This document shows positions 33,243 through 44,125 of a stretch of DNA of 64,000 bases, one piece after another. The notes below the pieces were generated by a model. It had not been told where the DNA came from. It saw only the letters and a program-made list of their open reading frames with translations, and ran no database searches. A program made the translations under genes and the position numbers. The DNA lies in the NCBI GenBank assembly GCA_039000515.1, contig JBCFYV010000100.1, forward strand, positions 30,306,421 to 30,370,420, given 5' to 3'. The stretch's first letter is position 1; each line of letters starts with the position of its first letter. Source of the DNA: Timema cristinae. Taxonomy: Eukaryota; Arthropoda; Insecta; Phasmatodea; Timematidae.

Positions 33243-33509
33243 TAGGTGACCTGGTGGTCTAGGGGTAAGGTGTCAGACTTCTGTGCTGGCGGCCGGGGTT
33301 CAATCCTCGGTCCCGGCACAGATTTATCTGATTTCCAAACCCTTCCTTCACCTCTGACAAGACATCTTGTGAATGTGGGGAATGCCAGGCCGCCACCGTG
33401 GTTCGGATTCCACATTAAACTGTAGGTCCTTCATTTCATATCACGATCACCCTACCATTACACATTAGCGTAAATGCGTATAATCCGAACGGGTAGTAAG
33501 ACGCGGTGC

Positions 33510-33560
<51 letters not shown>
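33243..33560 (+). mobile_element. SINE family B, full length, 11-bp TSD
   Basis: Perfect duplication TACTTGAATCA at 33232-33242 and 33561-33571; AAT tail about 17 units. Confidence 0.95.
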
Positions 33561-33565
<5 letters not shown>

Positions 33566-33907
33566 GAATCAGCACACGGATTACAGACTTGTTTAATTTT
33601 GTAACAGTAACAACACACACTCCCCAGGCTGCCAATTCATGTTTATGAAAGGAAAAATAAAAATTTCCCTAATGGTATAATATTCAGCCATGGTGGGAAT
33701 CGAGCCCGAAAGGGCGTTATCGAATAAGCTAAATTATAAGACACATAAATAAATGTTGAATAAATTACAGTGACAAAAGATCACCATATTTACCTTACAA
33801 TTGTCAAATCTGACGCGATCTGTCGAGTGTGTCGAGCGTGATAGAAGATGAACAAGTAATGACATGCGAATAAGATAAAAAAAATGATCTGGTATCATTT
33901 TAAAGTG

Positions 33908-34056
33908 GAATGCCAGACCTTCACCGTGGTTCGGATCCCAAGTTAAACTGTAGGTCCTCCATTTCATCTCACAATCACTCTACCATTACACATTAGCGTA
34001 AGTGCGTATAACCCGGACGGGTAGTAAGACGCGGTGCTAATAATAATAATAATAAC
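33908..34056 (+). mobile_element. SINE family B, 5'-truncated, with TSD
   Basis: Begins at AATGCCAGACC in the middle of the body. Duplication CATTTTAAAGTGG / CATTTTAAACTGG (33895-33907, 34057-34069). Confidence 0.9.
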
Positions 34057-34294
34057 CATTTTAAACTGGTAAATTACTGTCATAGATGGTTTAACTATAG
34101 CTTATGCACCTGCATATCTGGGCACAGGTGTATGCAATCCTACCAAGTGGTCAAACCGGGCCCAGTACTAAGGGCAAATCATAGCTCCAAACCCCCTTCC
34201 CTCTTTGTAATATTTGACTTCGTTGGTGGTGAGACATTATATATCCATGGGGCAGCTAGTAAAAAAAGAAGAAGTTTTTTTTAGGGGCCTGGAA

Positions 34295-34765
34295 CCCACT
34301 GTTATAAAATGTTTAGAAAATATTTACAGTTCCCTCGTATAGAATTATTATTTTTTTAATTATACTTCTAAAAGCAGTTTAGAGTAGTCCTTCGTCTTAT
34401 AACTTTTGAAATTTTAATGGCCCTAAAAGATATTTAAAGTGGTCTTCGCGTAGAATTAGATGCTGTTTGAAGTGGTCTTCTCCCAGCAAATTTTTTAAAA
34501 TTGGGGTACTCTAGAAGCTATTTGGGTTGTCCTCACCAGGAAAATCTTTTGAGAATTAAATTTATCTTGAAGTTATTTAGAGTGGGCCTCTTCCGAAAAA
34601 TGTGGAAAAACTGATTGCTTTCAAAAGCTATTTTGAAGACTCTTCTTCTGGAAATTTTGATAATTGGATGGATGCCTTCAGAATTTATTTAAAGTGGTCT
34701 TCTCCCAACAGTTTTTTAAAATTGGATGCCTCTAAACTAGAAGTTATTTAGAAGTTTGATACAAA
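34295..34765 (+). repeat. degenerate tandem array, ~55-bp unit
   Basis: About eight units built on TCTAGAAGCTATTTAGAGTG, GTCTTCTCCCA and TTTTAAAATTGGATGC; neighbouring units differ by many substitutions, so the array is old. Confidence 0.75.
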
Positions 34766-35145
34766 GCCATCTTCCTGTTTCATGTTCGATAATATCAGAG
34801 AAGTGTGAGAAAATTTATAACGGGGTGATGGGAATTTTTTCCATAGTGGGAATGCCTCTCTCCCCATTTCTACAACAATGCTTGACTTTGTTTTACCCAA
34901 TTTTTTTAAAACTTTGTTGTAATTTTACAAAAGAAAAGCAATGTACGAAATTTAATAAGTAACTTAACCGAATTCTGAAATTTTACGCAAATGATGAAGC
35001 ATTTAAATTGAACTTAACTTACTGTCGACTCTCTTTGGGTGCCAAATTTAGTTTACGTATAAAAATTATAGACTTTATGAAGTTTCTTAACACTTGGTTA
35101 ACTTGCATTGTTCTTTAATATAGATAGCCATTTTATTGCTTGTCA

Positions 35146-35691
35146 CCCGCCTTGGTGGCGTAGTTGTCTAACGCGCTTGTCGTGTTGAGCTCGAATGCTG
35201 AGGACGGGGAGATCGAGGTTCGAATCTCGGTCGGGTGAATTTGGGGGGGGGGGGGTTTCTAGATGGTTTTCCACTCTCCCTCCACGCAAATGCGGGTTCA
35301 CTTCCTCTAATTCAACCTTCCCAATTCCTAACCCATTAGCGTAATTAGTACTTAAAGCGTATAAACCGAACGGGTAGTAAGATTATTATTATTATTAGCT
35401 CCGCGTCTTACTACCCGTTCGGGTTATACGCTCTTACGCTAATGTGTAATGGTAGGGTGATAGTGAGATGAAATGAAGGACCTACAGTTTAACGTGGAAT
35501 CCAAACCACGGTGGAGGCCTGGCATTCCCCACATTCACAAGATATCTTGTCAGAGGTGAAGGAAGGGTTTGGAAATCAGATAAATCTGTGCCGGGACCGA
35601 GGATTGAACCCCGGCTGCCAGCATAGAAGTCTGACACCTTACCCCTAGACCACCAGGTCACCGGGTAGTAAGACGTGGTGCTAATAAATAT
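35146..35691 (+). mobile_element. SINE family A, split by SINE B
   Basis: Part 1 35146-35382 (ACCCGCCTTGGTGGCGTAGT to ACCGAACGGGTAGTAAGA); part 2 35674-35691 (CGTGGTGCTAATAAAT). A G run expands the start of the body. Confidence 0.9.
35383..35661 (-). mobile_element. SINE family B nested in the tail of a family A SINE
   Basis: Target duplication CGGGTAGTAAGA (35371-35382, 35662-35673) is part of the host SINE's own conserved tail. Full-length copy, near consensus. Confidence 0.94.
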
Positions 35692-36198
35692 AAATATCTT
35701 GCTGGTCATTCATATTCCAATTTGTATATTTTATATCTCTTATTCATTTAAATATTTTTTTTGGGGATTCTAGATCTCAGGCCTGGGTCCTCTGGAAGTC
35801 CCGGGCCCAGTAACATAGTACCAATAGCTCCCCCTCCCCCCCCTTTTCCCGCCATGGTGCCCCCGGGTGTATGCATTTTGTTTTACCCCAATCAGTTTTG
35901 AGAGTGACGACTGCAATACAAAATGTATAAACTTCACAACACTTAACACGTGCGTTTATTCGTGTTAAGTTCACGAGAACACTAATCAGGTTTCTCTATC
36001 ACCAGCTAAACATTTCTATTTCGGAAGCTGCGTTTATTTTGATACTCCATGTTTGTTTTAAACCGTCCTTCAAATAAAACCTACAAACAAAACGAGAACG
36101 GAATTTCAAGGTTTAAGTCATGGTAAAAATATATCGTCAGCGAATCAGGTTTGAACGTCAAAATATCGAACGATACACGTATTTTATCCCTTGTTAAG
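35692..36198. other. unique-looking sequence with a pyrimidine run
   Basis: CCCCCTCCCCCCCCTTTTCC at 35830-35850. No other feature recognised. Confidence 0.4.
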
Positions 36199-36452
36199 TT
36201 TTTTAAAGCACCGCATCTTACTACCAGTTCGTGCCATACGCCTGTGTACTAATTACACTAATGTGTTAGGGATGAGGAAGGTTGAATTTAGAGGAATGCA
36301 CCTGCATTTTCGTGGAGGGAGAGTGGAAAACATTTAGGGATAAACATCCTCAATACACCTGATGAGGATTCAAACCTATATAACACCACCATCGACAGTC
36401 CAGTCCATTAAATGAGTGATGCCTTACACCATTTGACCACCGAAGTGGGTAA
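36199..36452 (-). mobile_element. SINE family A'
   Basis: AAAGCACCGCATCTTACTAC to TTGACCACCGAAGTGGGT. Confidence 0.82.
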
Positions 36453-36554
36453 GTATTAATTCATTGTGATATTAGGAAATAATAGCAAAATGATGACCTT
36501 AATTTTGTTAGTACTACTTTAAGTGTTTTGTAGTAGAAATTACCCTTCTTAATT

Positions 36555-36770
36555 AGTCATGCTGCTCAAGGCGTCGGACTCTTAAGAGTGAATAATCAGT
36601 GGTGGGGAAGTTGAGGGTCGAATCTGAGTCTGGTACATTGTCAGTGAGATTTATCAATGGGGTTTTGTCATTCTCTGTCCTCATGCATGTGGACGCAACT
36701 CTTCTATAATTAACCTCCACACCCATTTATACTATCTGACATCTAGTAAAGTTATCTTATCTACTTTTAC
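36555..36770 (+). mobile_element. tRNA-headed SINE, unclassified
   Basis: CATGCTGCTCAAGGCGTCGG head with B-box-like GGGTCGAATCTG and a body with TTGTCATTCTCTGTCCTCAT. Tail not recognised. Confidence 0.45.
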
Positions 36771-36973
36771 CTATTCATACGTCAACTAATATGATCTGCA
36801 GCTGTTACTATTGTAAGATATTAACAATCCTTATAAAATAATACTAATAAAATGTAAAAGGTAAAACGCTATCAAAGTTGAACGCAAAATAATATTTTTT
36901 GTATTTTCTAAAGAGCTCTTAGTATTAGAATTTGACCAAAAGTTTTGTTTTATCCGTGGGTTGAGGCGGGATC

Positions 36974-37536
36974 TTAAGGTCACCACCTTGGTCAGCGAGA
37001 AAACATCAATCACTGTCAGGCCACACGGTTTAAAATACAATGGTCTGTGTGTCGTGTTTCTGGAACTAATTATCTTTCATGTCCAAGCTTACACTCCCTT
37101 TCGCCCTTCACCTCCAACAATCTTTTGTCATGTCAATAAGAAAAAGGAGAAATGTAACAACAAAACTTATCTCAATGTAAAGAGGAAAGCTCGCAGTTAG
37201 TTCTAAAATATTTTCAAATTTTCTTTTGTAAACCTATCAAATAATTACTGTTTTTGTTACAGAAAGGCTAACTAGAGTTATTTTTCATCAAGACTAGTCT
37301 CATAGATCCGCAAATATGTGTGAAAATGAACTAATATCACACTTTCACACATTTTTCCCCTACTAATAAAACACAAAGTATAAGGCTGCAAATGAAAAAT
37401 AACTCTGTTGGAAACTTTCAACTTTATTTTGGCTTGAACCATATTTTGAAATAGCACATCGTAAAATTAAATATTATTCGTTATTGTTGAACGTCTGCGC
37501 GGCAATTTATCAATTACAGAAGCGGCCCCCTTTTAA
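36974..37536. mobile_element. TTAA-flanked DNA transposon, copy 2 (without the nested foldback)
   Basis: TTAA at 36974-36977 and 37533-37536. Left GGTCACCACCTTGGTCAGCG and right (inverse) AAGGGGGCCGCTTCTG. Shares long blocks with copy 1, for example AAGCTTACACTCCCTTTCGC, CATATTTTGAAATAGCACAT and GAACGTCTGCGCGGCAATTT. Gives an approximate pre-insertion state of copy 1. Confidence 0.78.
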
Positions 37537-38277
37537 GGATGTTTCATCACGAATGAACTGTTCTTCCGATCTACTTAATGTTTACGTTTGCTGCGGTGTC
37601 CGTGAGAATGGTGCAATCTGGCATCAACAAACCTTCTCAGGACCTTCACTTTTTTAGGAATGACCTTGTGAAACATGGTCTCAGTCTTGATTAATAATAC
37701 GCAGCACTTTTTTTTTTTTTTTTGTAAGGACACGTCCGTACTTCACTCCACCAGTGTCTAGAGACCAGAAGAGTTCCTAAAGTCCTATCTATAATTTCTC
37801 TTTTTAAAGATATGTTAATATAAACTGTATTAGTCCTAGAAGGTATACTCAGTAGAGTCCCGTAAAAATAGTTTCATTTTTAGTTAAATTTCGTATTTTA
37901 AATTTCACTTTTCAGTGTTATTTCATTTATATTCAATATTACATGTTATCTTAGGTGTTTTAAGTACTATTTAAATACTGAGACAATGTATACAAAATTA
38001 AAATTTATTATTGAAACCTTATATATTTGATTTAAAATTCATTGTCAAGTTTGTCTGCATATTTCACAATTTTGTAGCCTAAAGTTATCTTAAACTGCAA
38101 CAAAATACTAATCAAACTACAGTATGGTCAAAATAACTGCTCAATTTATTATAATATCATATTTATTTAAACTTTTGTTGTTGTTGTAAAAGTGGTGTTA
38201 TTTCGTTTTATAGGAGAACTTCGTGTAACAAGACGATTTCGTTTTATTTCGCTTTTCAAAAACATTGTAAATCATTT
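37537..38277. other. AT-rich intron sequence
   Basis: T17 run at 37708-37724; otherwise nothing recognised. Confidence 0.45.
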
Positions 38278-38288
38278 TATAAAAACTA

Positions 38289-38564
38289 TCACCCGCCTCT
38301 GTGGCGTAGTTGGCTAACGCGCTTGTCGTGTTGAGTCCGACTGCTGAGGACGGGGAGATCGAGGTTCGAATTCTCGGTCAGGTGAACTGGGAGTGGTTTT
38401 TACTAAATGGTTTTCCACTCTCCCTCCACGCAAATGCGGGTTCACTTCCTCTAATTCAACCTTCCCAATTCCCAATCCATTAGCGTAATTAGTACTTAAA
38501 GCGTATAACCCGAACGGGTAGTAAGACGTGGTGCTAAATAAATAAATAAATAAATAAATAAAAA
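38289..38564 (+). mobile_element. SINE family A, full length, 11-bp TSD
   Basis: Perfect duplication TATAAAAACTA (38278-38288, 38565-38575). The tail ends in AAAT rather than AAT repeats. Confidence 0.94.
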
Positions 38565-38679
38565 TATAAAAACTACCAAAGAAAAAAGTACTTGATTCCA
38601 TCTTTGTATGTCACTTTTAGCTTTATCAGCGTCTCACCATTTATACGGGGCTCTACTAATCAGCGATACATTTATTTAT

Positions 38680-38905
38680 TTTAGCACCGCGTCTCATTTT
38701 CCGGTATCACGCTTATGTATTAAACACGCTGTGTTAGGGATAAGGAAGGTTGAGTTTAGAGCAAGTGTACCCACGTTTGCTAATAGGTAGATTGGAAAAA
38801 CATTTAGGAAAAATCACCCTCAGTAGACCTGATCGAGGCTTGAACCCTGATAACCCCATCATCGGCAGACCAATATATTGCGAAAGTGACACCTTGGAAC
38901 AGCGT
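38680..38905 (-). mobile_element. SINE family A'
   Basis: AGCACCGCGTCTCATTTTCC through GGCTTGAACCCTGATAACCC; the head is partly lost. Confidence 0.72.
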
Positions 38906-38931
38906 CTTTTAAACTGTGCTCCACCATAGTT

Positions 38932-39085
38932 TAAAAAATAAAATAATTTAGCACCGCGTTTTATTACCCGTTCGTGTTATACGCCTAAGTACTAATTACG
39001 CTAGTGGATTAGGAATTGGGAAGGTAGAATTTAAAGGAAGAGAACACGCATTTGCGTGGAGGGAGAGTGGAAAACTATGGCGGGT
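38932..39085 (-). mobile_element. family A mini-SINE: first bases fused to the 3' half, with TSD
   Basis: Sense order: ACCCGCC is followed directly by ATAGTTTTCCACTCTCCCTC and the normal body and tail, so both Pol III boxes are deleted. Duplication TCCACCATAGTT at 38920-38931 and 39086-39097 is perfect, showing the deletion was present at or before insertion. Confidence 0.85.
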
Positions 39086-39291
39086 TCCACCATAGTTGTT
39101 ATCCCAAGCCCTGTGAAGTAGTTTAAGAATAATCTTTATTTGTTTATCACATTATAAAATAGCATCAGTAATTAGGATTGTCGATGTTTTTCAAATCTGA
39201 ATAAAAGACAATTACCAATGATGTAGCCAAAACACGTGATGTTTTATGTTTGTTTCATAATTTTATAATTATTATAAAATTTAACTCTTTT

Positions 39292-39486
39292 TGTTTAGCA
39301 CCACGTCTTAATACCTGTTAGAGTTATACGCATATGTAATAATTAAATTAATGGTTTTAGGAACGAGGAAGGCTATATTTATAGGAAGTGTACCTTAATT
39401 TGCGTGGAAGGAGAGTGAAAAACTATTTTGGAAAACCACCCTCAAAACACCCAACTGAGACCCGAACCTCGATCTCGTAAGAGATG
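39292..39486 (-). mobile_element. SINE family A' (head lost)
   Basis: TAGCACCACGTCTTAATACC to CCCGAACCTCGATCTC. Confidence 0.7.
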
Positions 39487-39567
39487 TTATGATAGCTCAG
39501 TCACTGATTTTTTCTGGTGCAACCAGAGCGGGTCCGGTTATCTGGTCATTAGCGAGGGTATAATCCA

Positions 39568-39812
39568 CTTCGGTGGCCGCATGGTCTAAGGCGCTACCCT
39601 CACAGTATACAAGACTACCGATGATGGGGAGATTGAGGTCCGAAACTTGATCGGGTGTACTGACGGTGGTTTTTACCAAAATGGTTTTCCACTCTCCCTC
39701 CACGGAAAAACGGGTACACTATCTATGAATATAACCTTATCCCTAAAACCATTAGAGTAGCTAGTACATAAGCGTATAACCCGAACGGGTAGTAAGATTC
39801 GATGCACAAAAA
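39568..39812 (+). mobile_element. SINE family A', nearly complete reference copy
   Basis: ACTTCGGTGGCCGCATGGTC head, then GCGCTACCCTCACAG, body CCACTCTCCCTCCACG and tail CCCGAACGGGTAGTAAGATT. It differs from family A in the head and in the GGGTACACT...CTTATCCC stretch but shares the tail. Confidence 0.88.
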
Positions 39813-39824
39813 AAAAGCAAAGAC

Positions 39825-40097
39825 CATGCCTAACACCTTATCTAATTCGGTAGGGTAGCGTGTCTATCTACTGAATCAAGAGTACCGGCTTCGACTCCTA
39901 TCATGGTCAAACAATAATTACCGTGAATGAAATTGGATTCTCTCCCCCCCCCCCCTTTTTCCTTTAACAGTGATAAATTACTCACCGGGGTGCTGGGTGT
40001 ATTGTTTGTTCGTTCTAGATTTAATTTAGTTTATAAGTCATGTGTTGATATAATCAATCGGCTTAGAAAGTGCACGTTAAATACACCAGATAAAAAA
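39825..40097 (+). mobile_element. SINE family C, full length
   Basis: Head TAATTCGGTAGGGTAGCGTG, B-box-like GGCTTCGACTCC, body AACAGTGATAAATTACTCAC, end GAAAGTGCACGTTAAATACA. Contains a C run. Confidence 0.78.
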
Positions 40098-40146
40098 ATT
40101 AACTTAATTCCGTCTAGTTTTAGCATTGGCTGCATATAATTATAAT

Positions 40147-40350
40147 ATTTTTCTCTGCTTCTTACTACCCGTTAGGACTAAACACATTTACAAATGAAGA
40201 AACGTATCCACGTTTGCGTTTATGGAGAGCGGGAATCCATCTAGGGGGGAAAATATACTCGGTATTATCAATCGAGAGCCAGACTCCGAACACCCCCGTC
40301 CTTGTAAACCAGCAAAACTGATCATGACATTTAGTCATAGTACTACCAAT
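40147..40350 (-). mobile_element. SINE, head type as at 32431
   Basis: TGCTTCTTACTACCCGTTAG tail; GAGAGCGGGAATCCATCTAG body; GATCATGACATTTAGTCATA head side. Confidence 0.55.
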
Positions 40351-40589
40351 GCTGGTGTTTGCGCCTAAGATGATAAAATAAGATTTTATTTGTTTTTAGA
40401 AGGTATTTTTTTTTACCCCCAGGGTCACTAACAAAGCGTACATATAAATATATTAAATATAGGAGGATTTATTCTTTATCTCAAATTCTAATATGAAATA
40501 TTTGTTCCAATTCTAGGATCTTTAAAAATATAATTAAAAAAATGAATCAAATAATTAGAAATCATATTCAAAAAGAATATTAGAGGTTG

Positions 40590-40765
40590 TCCAACCTCAT
40601 TTATTTAGAAGGAAACTGGGAAATAATTTCAGAAAAAAGCGCCCTTGGAACACAATAGCTAGAGGTTTGAACCCCAGTTTCCCCCCATCACCTACAGATA
40701 AGACTACAATATAATTAGTTTGACATTGGGTCTGCGTGACCACCGTTGCAAGTGTGTATTAAAGA
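40590..40765 (-). mobile_element. SINE, head type as at 32431, tail lost
   Basis: GAAACTGGGAAATAATTTCA body, B box GGTTTGAACCCC, head GTCTGCGTGACCACCG. Confidence 0.5.
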
Positions 40766-41149
40766 TATATCATGGAAGAAAGCTTTGCACTTTAGATAAT
40801 TGATATTTAAAACAAAATTATAGCATAGCATACTTTTATATTATTATAATGATTTCAATTTTTATTTGTATCACTGTTATTACAAAAATGTTAGGTGGGT
40901 TTCAAAAAAACACATCACAGGCTAAGGGCTCTCGGCAAATGTGACTGTGTTAAACAAAGAACTCCTACCTTATATCTTCCGTCCCAAGTGTTGACTGAAA
41001 TCTGCCCTAACCGGTATTAGATCCCGAATACTACAAATGTGGTTGGTCAGCATCATCGTGCTCTTGACCACGGCAGAAGCCCGCATATTTGTACAATATA
41101 CTTGTTTGTGGCGTGTACTTAACTGTTTCGGGGGACTTGATTTATTCGT
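40766..41149. other. unique sequence leading into the minisatellite
   Basis: No repeat recognised. An ATG at 41037 opens a frame that starts MWLVSIIVLLTTAEA, signal-peptide-like, and then enters the 18-bp repeat; I do not consider it a supported gene. Confidence 0.4.
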
Positions 41150-41705
41150 GCGACCTGAGTCATTCGTGTGTCTCGACAGTTTTTTGTGCCTTGACTGTTC
41201 CGTATTTACTGTTTCGTGTGTCTTGGCGATTTTGTGTGTCTTGAACGTTTCGTGTGCTATGAGTCATTCATGTGTATCGACCGTTTCGTGTGCCTCGACT
41301 GTTCCGTGTGTCTTGACCGTCTCGTGTTCTTTGAGTCATTCATGTGTCTCGACCGTTTCGTGTGCCTCGACTGTTCCGTGTGTCTTGACCGTCTCGTGTG
41401 CTTTGAGTCATTCATGTGTCTCAACCGTTTCGTGTGCCTTGACTGTTCCGTGTGCCTTGACCGTCTTGTGTGCTTTGAGTCATTCATGTGTCTCAACCGT
41501 TTCGTGTGCCTTGACTGTTCCATGTGGATTGACTGTTTCGTTTTACTTGACTGTTTCGTGTGTCTCGAGTCATTCGTGCGTCTTGATCGTTTCATGTGAC
41601 CTGGCTATTTCATGTGTCTTGGCTGTTTCGTGTGACTTGACTGATTCGTGTGTCTTGAGTCATTCATGTGTCTCGACCGTTTCGTGCGCCTTGACTGATT
41701 CGGGA
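41150..41705. repeat. 18-bp minisatellite with 72-bp higher-order units
   Basis: Monomers such as GACCGTTTCGTGTGCCTC, GACTGTTCCGTGTGTCTT, GACCGTCTCGTGTGCTTT and GAGTCATTCATGTGTCTC follow in this order as a 72-bp unit, repeated about three times and then irregularly. The 18-bp period keeps a 248-codon frame open on plus and others in two more frames. Confidence 0.9.
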
Positions 41706-42009
41706 ATCCCCCTGCACTTGTGTGAAAAACAGACGGTGAAACAACTTGGGAGCCGCTCCCCAGAGTACAAGATGGGTGATTGAAACCCGTTCTCTAATGT
41801 CAAATTTCACGTTTTTATCTGCGCCGTAAACTGAGGCGGCAATGGTTTTAAGTTCCTCATGGAAATGACGCAACTCTCCCCTTCCCTCCCATACTAACCT
41901 AACACGAAATGTGTCCGGTTTTATTTCCTTTTGAGGAGGAACGTGTGAGTTGTTGCGACTCAAGTATTGAGAAAATCTCAGGTGTGCGCAGTGGTAATTT
42001 AATTGCACG
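41706..42009. other. unique-looking sequence
   Basis: No recognisable feature; follows the minisatellite directly. Confidence 0.4.
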
Positions 42010-42015
42010 AGTGTG

Positions 42016-42048
<33 letters not shown>
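42010..42048. repeat. (TG)n microsatellite
   Basis: About 17 TG units. Confidence 0.92.
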
Positions 42049-42049
<1 letters not shown>

Positions 42050-42059
42050 TCACATATGA

Positions 42060-42240
42060 GTGGGATCACGCTGACTTTATGTCAGGCTCGTCTAATATGG
42101 TTTGTCGTTGACGGGGAGGTCAGGTTTGGATACAAGCCGTGTGTAGTGAGGTTTATTTTTCTTAATGGTTTTCCATTCTCCCTCTTCGCAAATTCCGTTT
42201 CTTTAGAACAATATTTCCCTAAAACCCACTTCATTAAAGG
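42060..42240 (+). mobile_element. SINE A'-like, degenerate
   Basis: GACGGGGAGGTCAGGTTTGG, TTAATGGTTTTCCATTCTCC, CTTCGCAAATTCCG; no tail. Confidence 0.55.
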
Positions 42241-42244
42241 TTTT

Positions 42245-42468
42245 TTGAGAACAAGGTCTACTACCGTTTGGGATATACTCTTATGTAGGCCCTTATAATT
42301 TGGCTAGTAAGTTAGGGATGAGGAAGGAAGAGTGTACCCACATTTGTATGAAGGGAGAGTGGAATAATATTTAGGCTAGTCTATTTTTAAAACAGATTAC
42401 CAAGATTTGAACCCTGATCTCCCCGTTATTGGAAGTCTGGTCTATGGCAAGAATGATGCCTTCCTTTT
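42245..42468 (-). mobile_element. SINE family A'
   Basis: GTCTACTACCGTTTGGGATA tail; GAACCCTGATCTCCCCGTTA B-box side. Confidence 0.65.
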
Positions 42469-42896
42469 TTTAGAATATTCCGAGCAGGTATTATGGTAAT
42501 TACATTGCGTATTGCTAGTATTAAAACGAAGAGAAAAAAAAAACATACATATATTATTCCCCATAAATAAGGCATAAAACCAAGGAGGAAGGGGTGAGGG
42601 GGTGGGGAGTCTTTTCACTCACCACTTCTATGAATGTCAACTAATTCTACATTTAATAAACGTTTAATCTTAAAATCACCTTGTTAAGAGATTAAATTAA
42701 AAACAAAAGAGACCCTACTATTGAGTAATTATCGTAATAATGTTTAGGAATTATAGTACTCTATGTTACATCCAACGTAAGTGGTCATCTTGCGTCATAG
42801 TCGAACAAATTAATCGTTTATTGGCCGCACTCGGTTATTTCCTTGGCCAGTGACGTCACGTATTATTCAGCATGAACTTGTTAATTTTTATTTACT
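42469..42896. other. unique-looking sequence
   Basis: Purine run GGAGGAAGGGGTGAGGGGGT near 42580; nothing else. Confidence 0.4.
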
Positions 42897-43149
42897 TATT
42901 AGCACCTCGTATTACTACCCATTCAATCTATAGGCTTATGCACTAATTACTCTAGTAGTTTTATGGATTAAAAGGCTATATTTATATTAAATGTACCTGC
43001 ATTTGCGTGGAAGGTGAGGGAAAAAATGTTTTTGGAAAAATCACCCTCAGTACACCAAACCGAGATTTGAAACTCGATCTCCCCGTCACTGGCAGTATAG
43101 TCTACTGTTAGAATAGCGCTTTAGACCATGCGGCTACCGAAGCGGGTAT
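42897..43149 (-). mobile_element. SINE family A'
   Basis: AGCACCTCGTATTACTACCC to ATGCGGCTACCGAAGCGGGT, complete. Confidence 0.83.
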
Positions 43150-43837
43150 TTGTTTATTTAAGAATCACATGGAACCCCTCCATTCCACTACCTAAGCACT
43201 CGAAATTTACTTTTTTCTGCAAAGACATTTTCACTGTCCTTAATACAATATTCCTACTAATTCTGTTCTCTCATCCTCAATTTATGCAAATACTTGGGCA
43301 TTTCATATTAAAGAATCTTCCACAGCTTATTTCCATATATTCCATCAGTAACCCTTATGTCAAACTAATTTTAATAAATATATTTAAACAATTCAAAATA
43401 GTGTTTCACTGATAAGACAAAATAATGAATGTATTGAATAGACACATTATTTATAAATCCTTGACTAAACACAAAGAGGATTGTATATCACACTACTCTA
43501 CAATCAATCAACTTACTAATTGGCTGTTAAAAATGTTTTATCACTTAAATCACAATTATTTCTTATTGATTGATTGCTGTTTACTTCACAGTCATTAGTT
43601 ATTAATTGATTACTACTAATGATCAATAAACAAGGAATATTTGGTTATATATATATATTATATATAACAAATCATTATTCATAGCCATTCATTTTTTAAA
43701 CAAGTAGTATAGCCTACCTTGTTTGAATTGAATAAAAATTTAATTAATAATGAAACTACTTCAACAAGTTTTCATATGATTTGTTTACATATACATCGTT
43801 TTTAAAACGAGTACTAGTGTTTATCAGCTACAAAAAA
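43150..43837. other. AT-rich intron sequence
   Basis: Palindromic TATATATATATTATATATA at about 43646-43667; a 94-codon frame (43128-43412) is low-complexity and unsupported. Confidence 0.45.
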
Positions 43838-44048
43838 CGTGTTAGATTTCTGACGTTCTCAGGTTCAATTACCACAACTACCAAAAAGATCATCACGTTT
43901 TAAATTAGGGCTTCCCCTTTTAGAGAGATAAATTTGACGCGAAAGAGACTGGGAGTTCGGTCGGTTATAGAATTAGTTTAGTCTGTAAGTCATTTACTCA
44001 GGCAATCAATTTCCATTAAGTGCACGTTAAATACTCGTAATAATAACA
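43838..44048 (+). mobile_element. SINE family C
   Basis: GGTTCAATTACC (B box) and the full 3' end CAATCAATTTCCATTAAGTG then CACGTTAAATACTCG plus AATAATAAC. It lies 78 bases from the first recognised THEM6-like exon. Confidence 0.7.
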
Positions 44049-44125
44049 ACCACAAACAAGACATGCCCCCCCCCACCAAAAAAAATTATTTCTGAAAGAA
44101 TTGACAGAAGAAAGTATTCGCTTAC

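Noticed and set aside
41216..41599. Cys-rich 127-codon frame and the opposite 112-codon frame
   Set aside because: Alternative readings of the same 18-bp minisatellite; all frames lack stops for the same reason.
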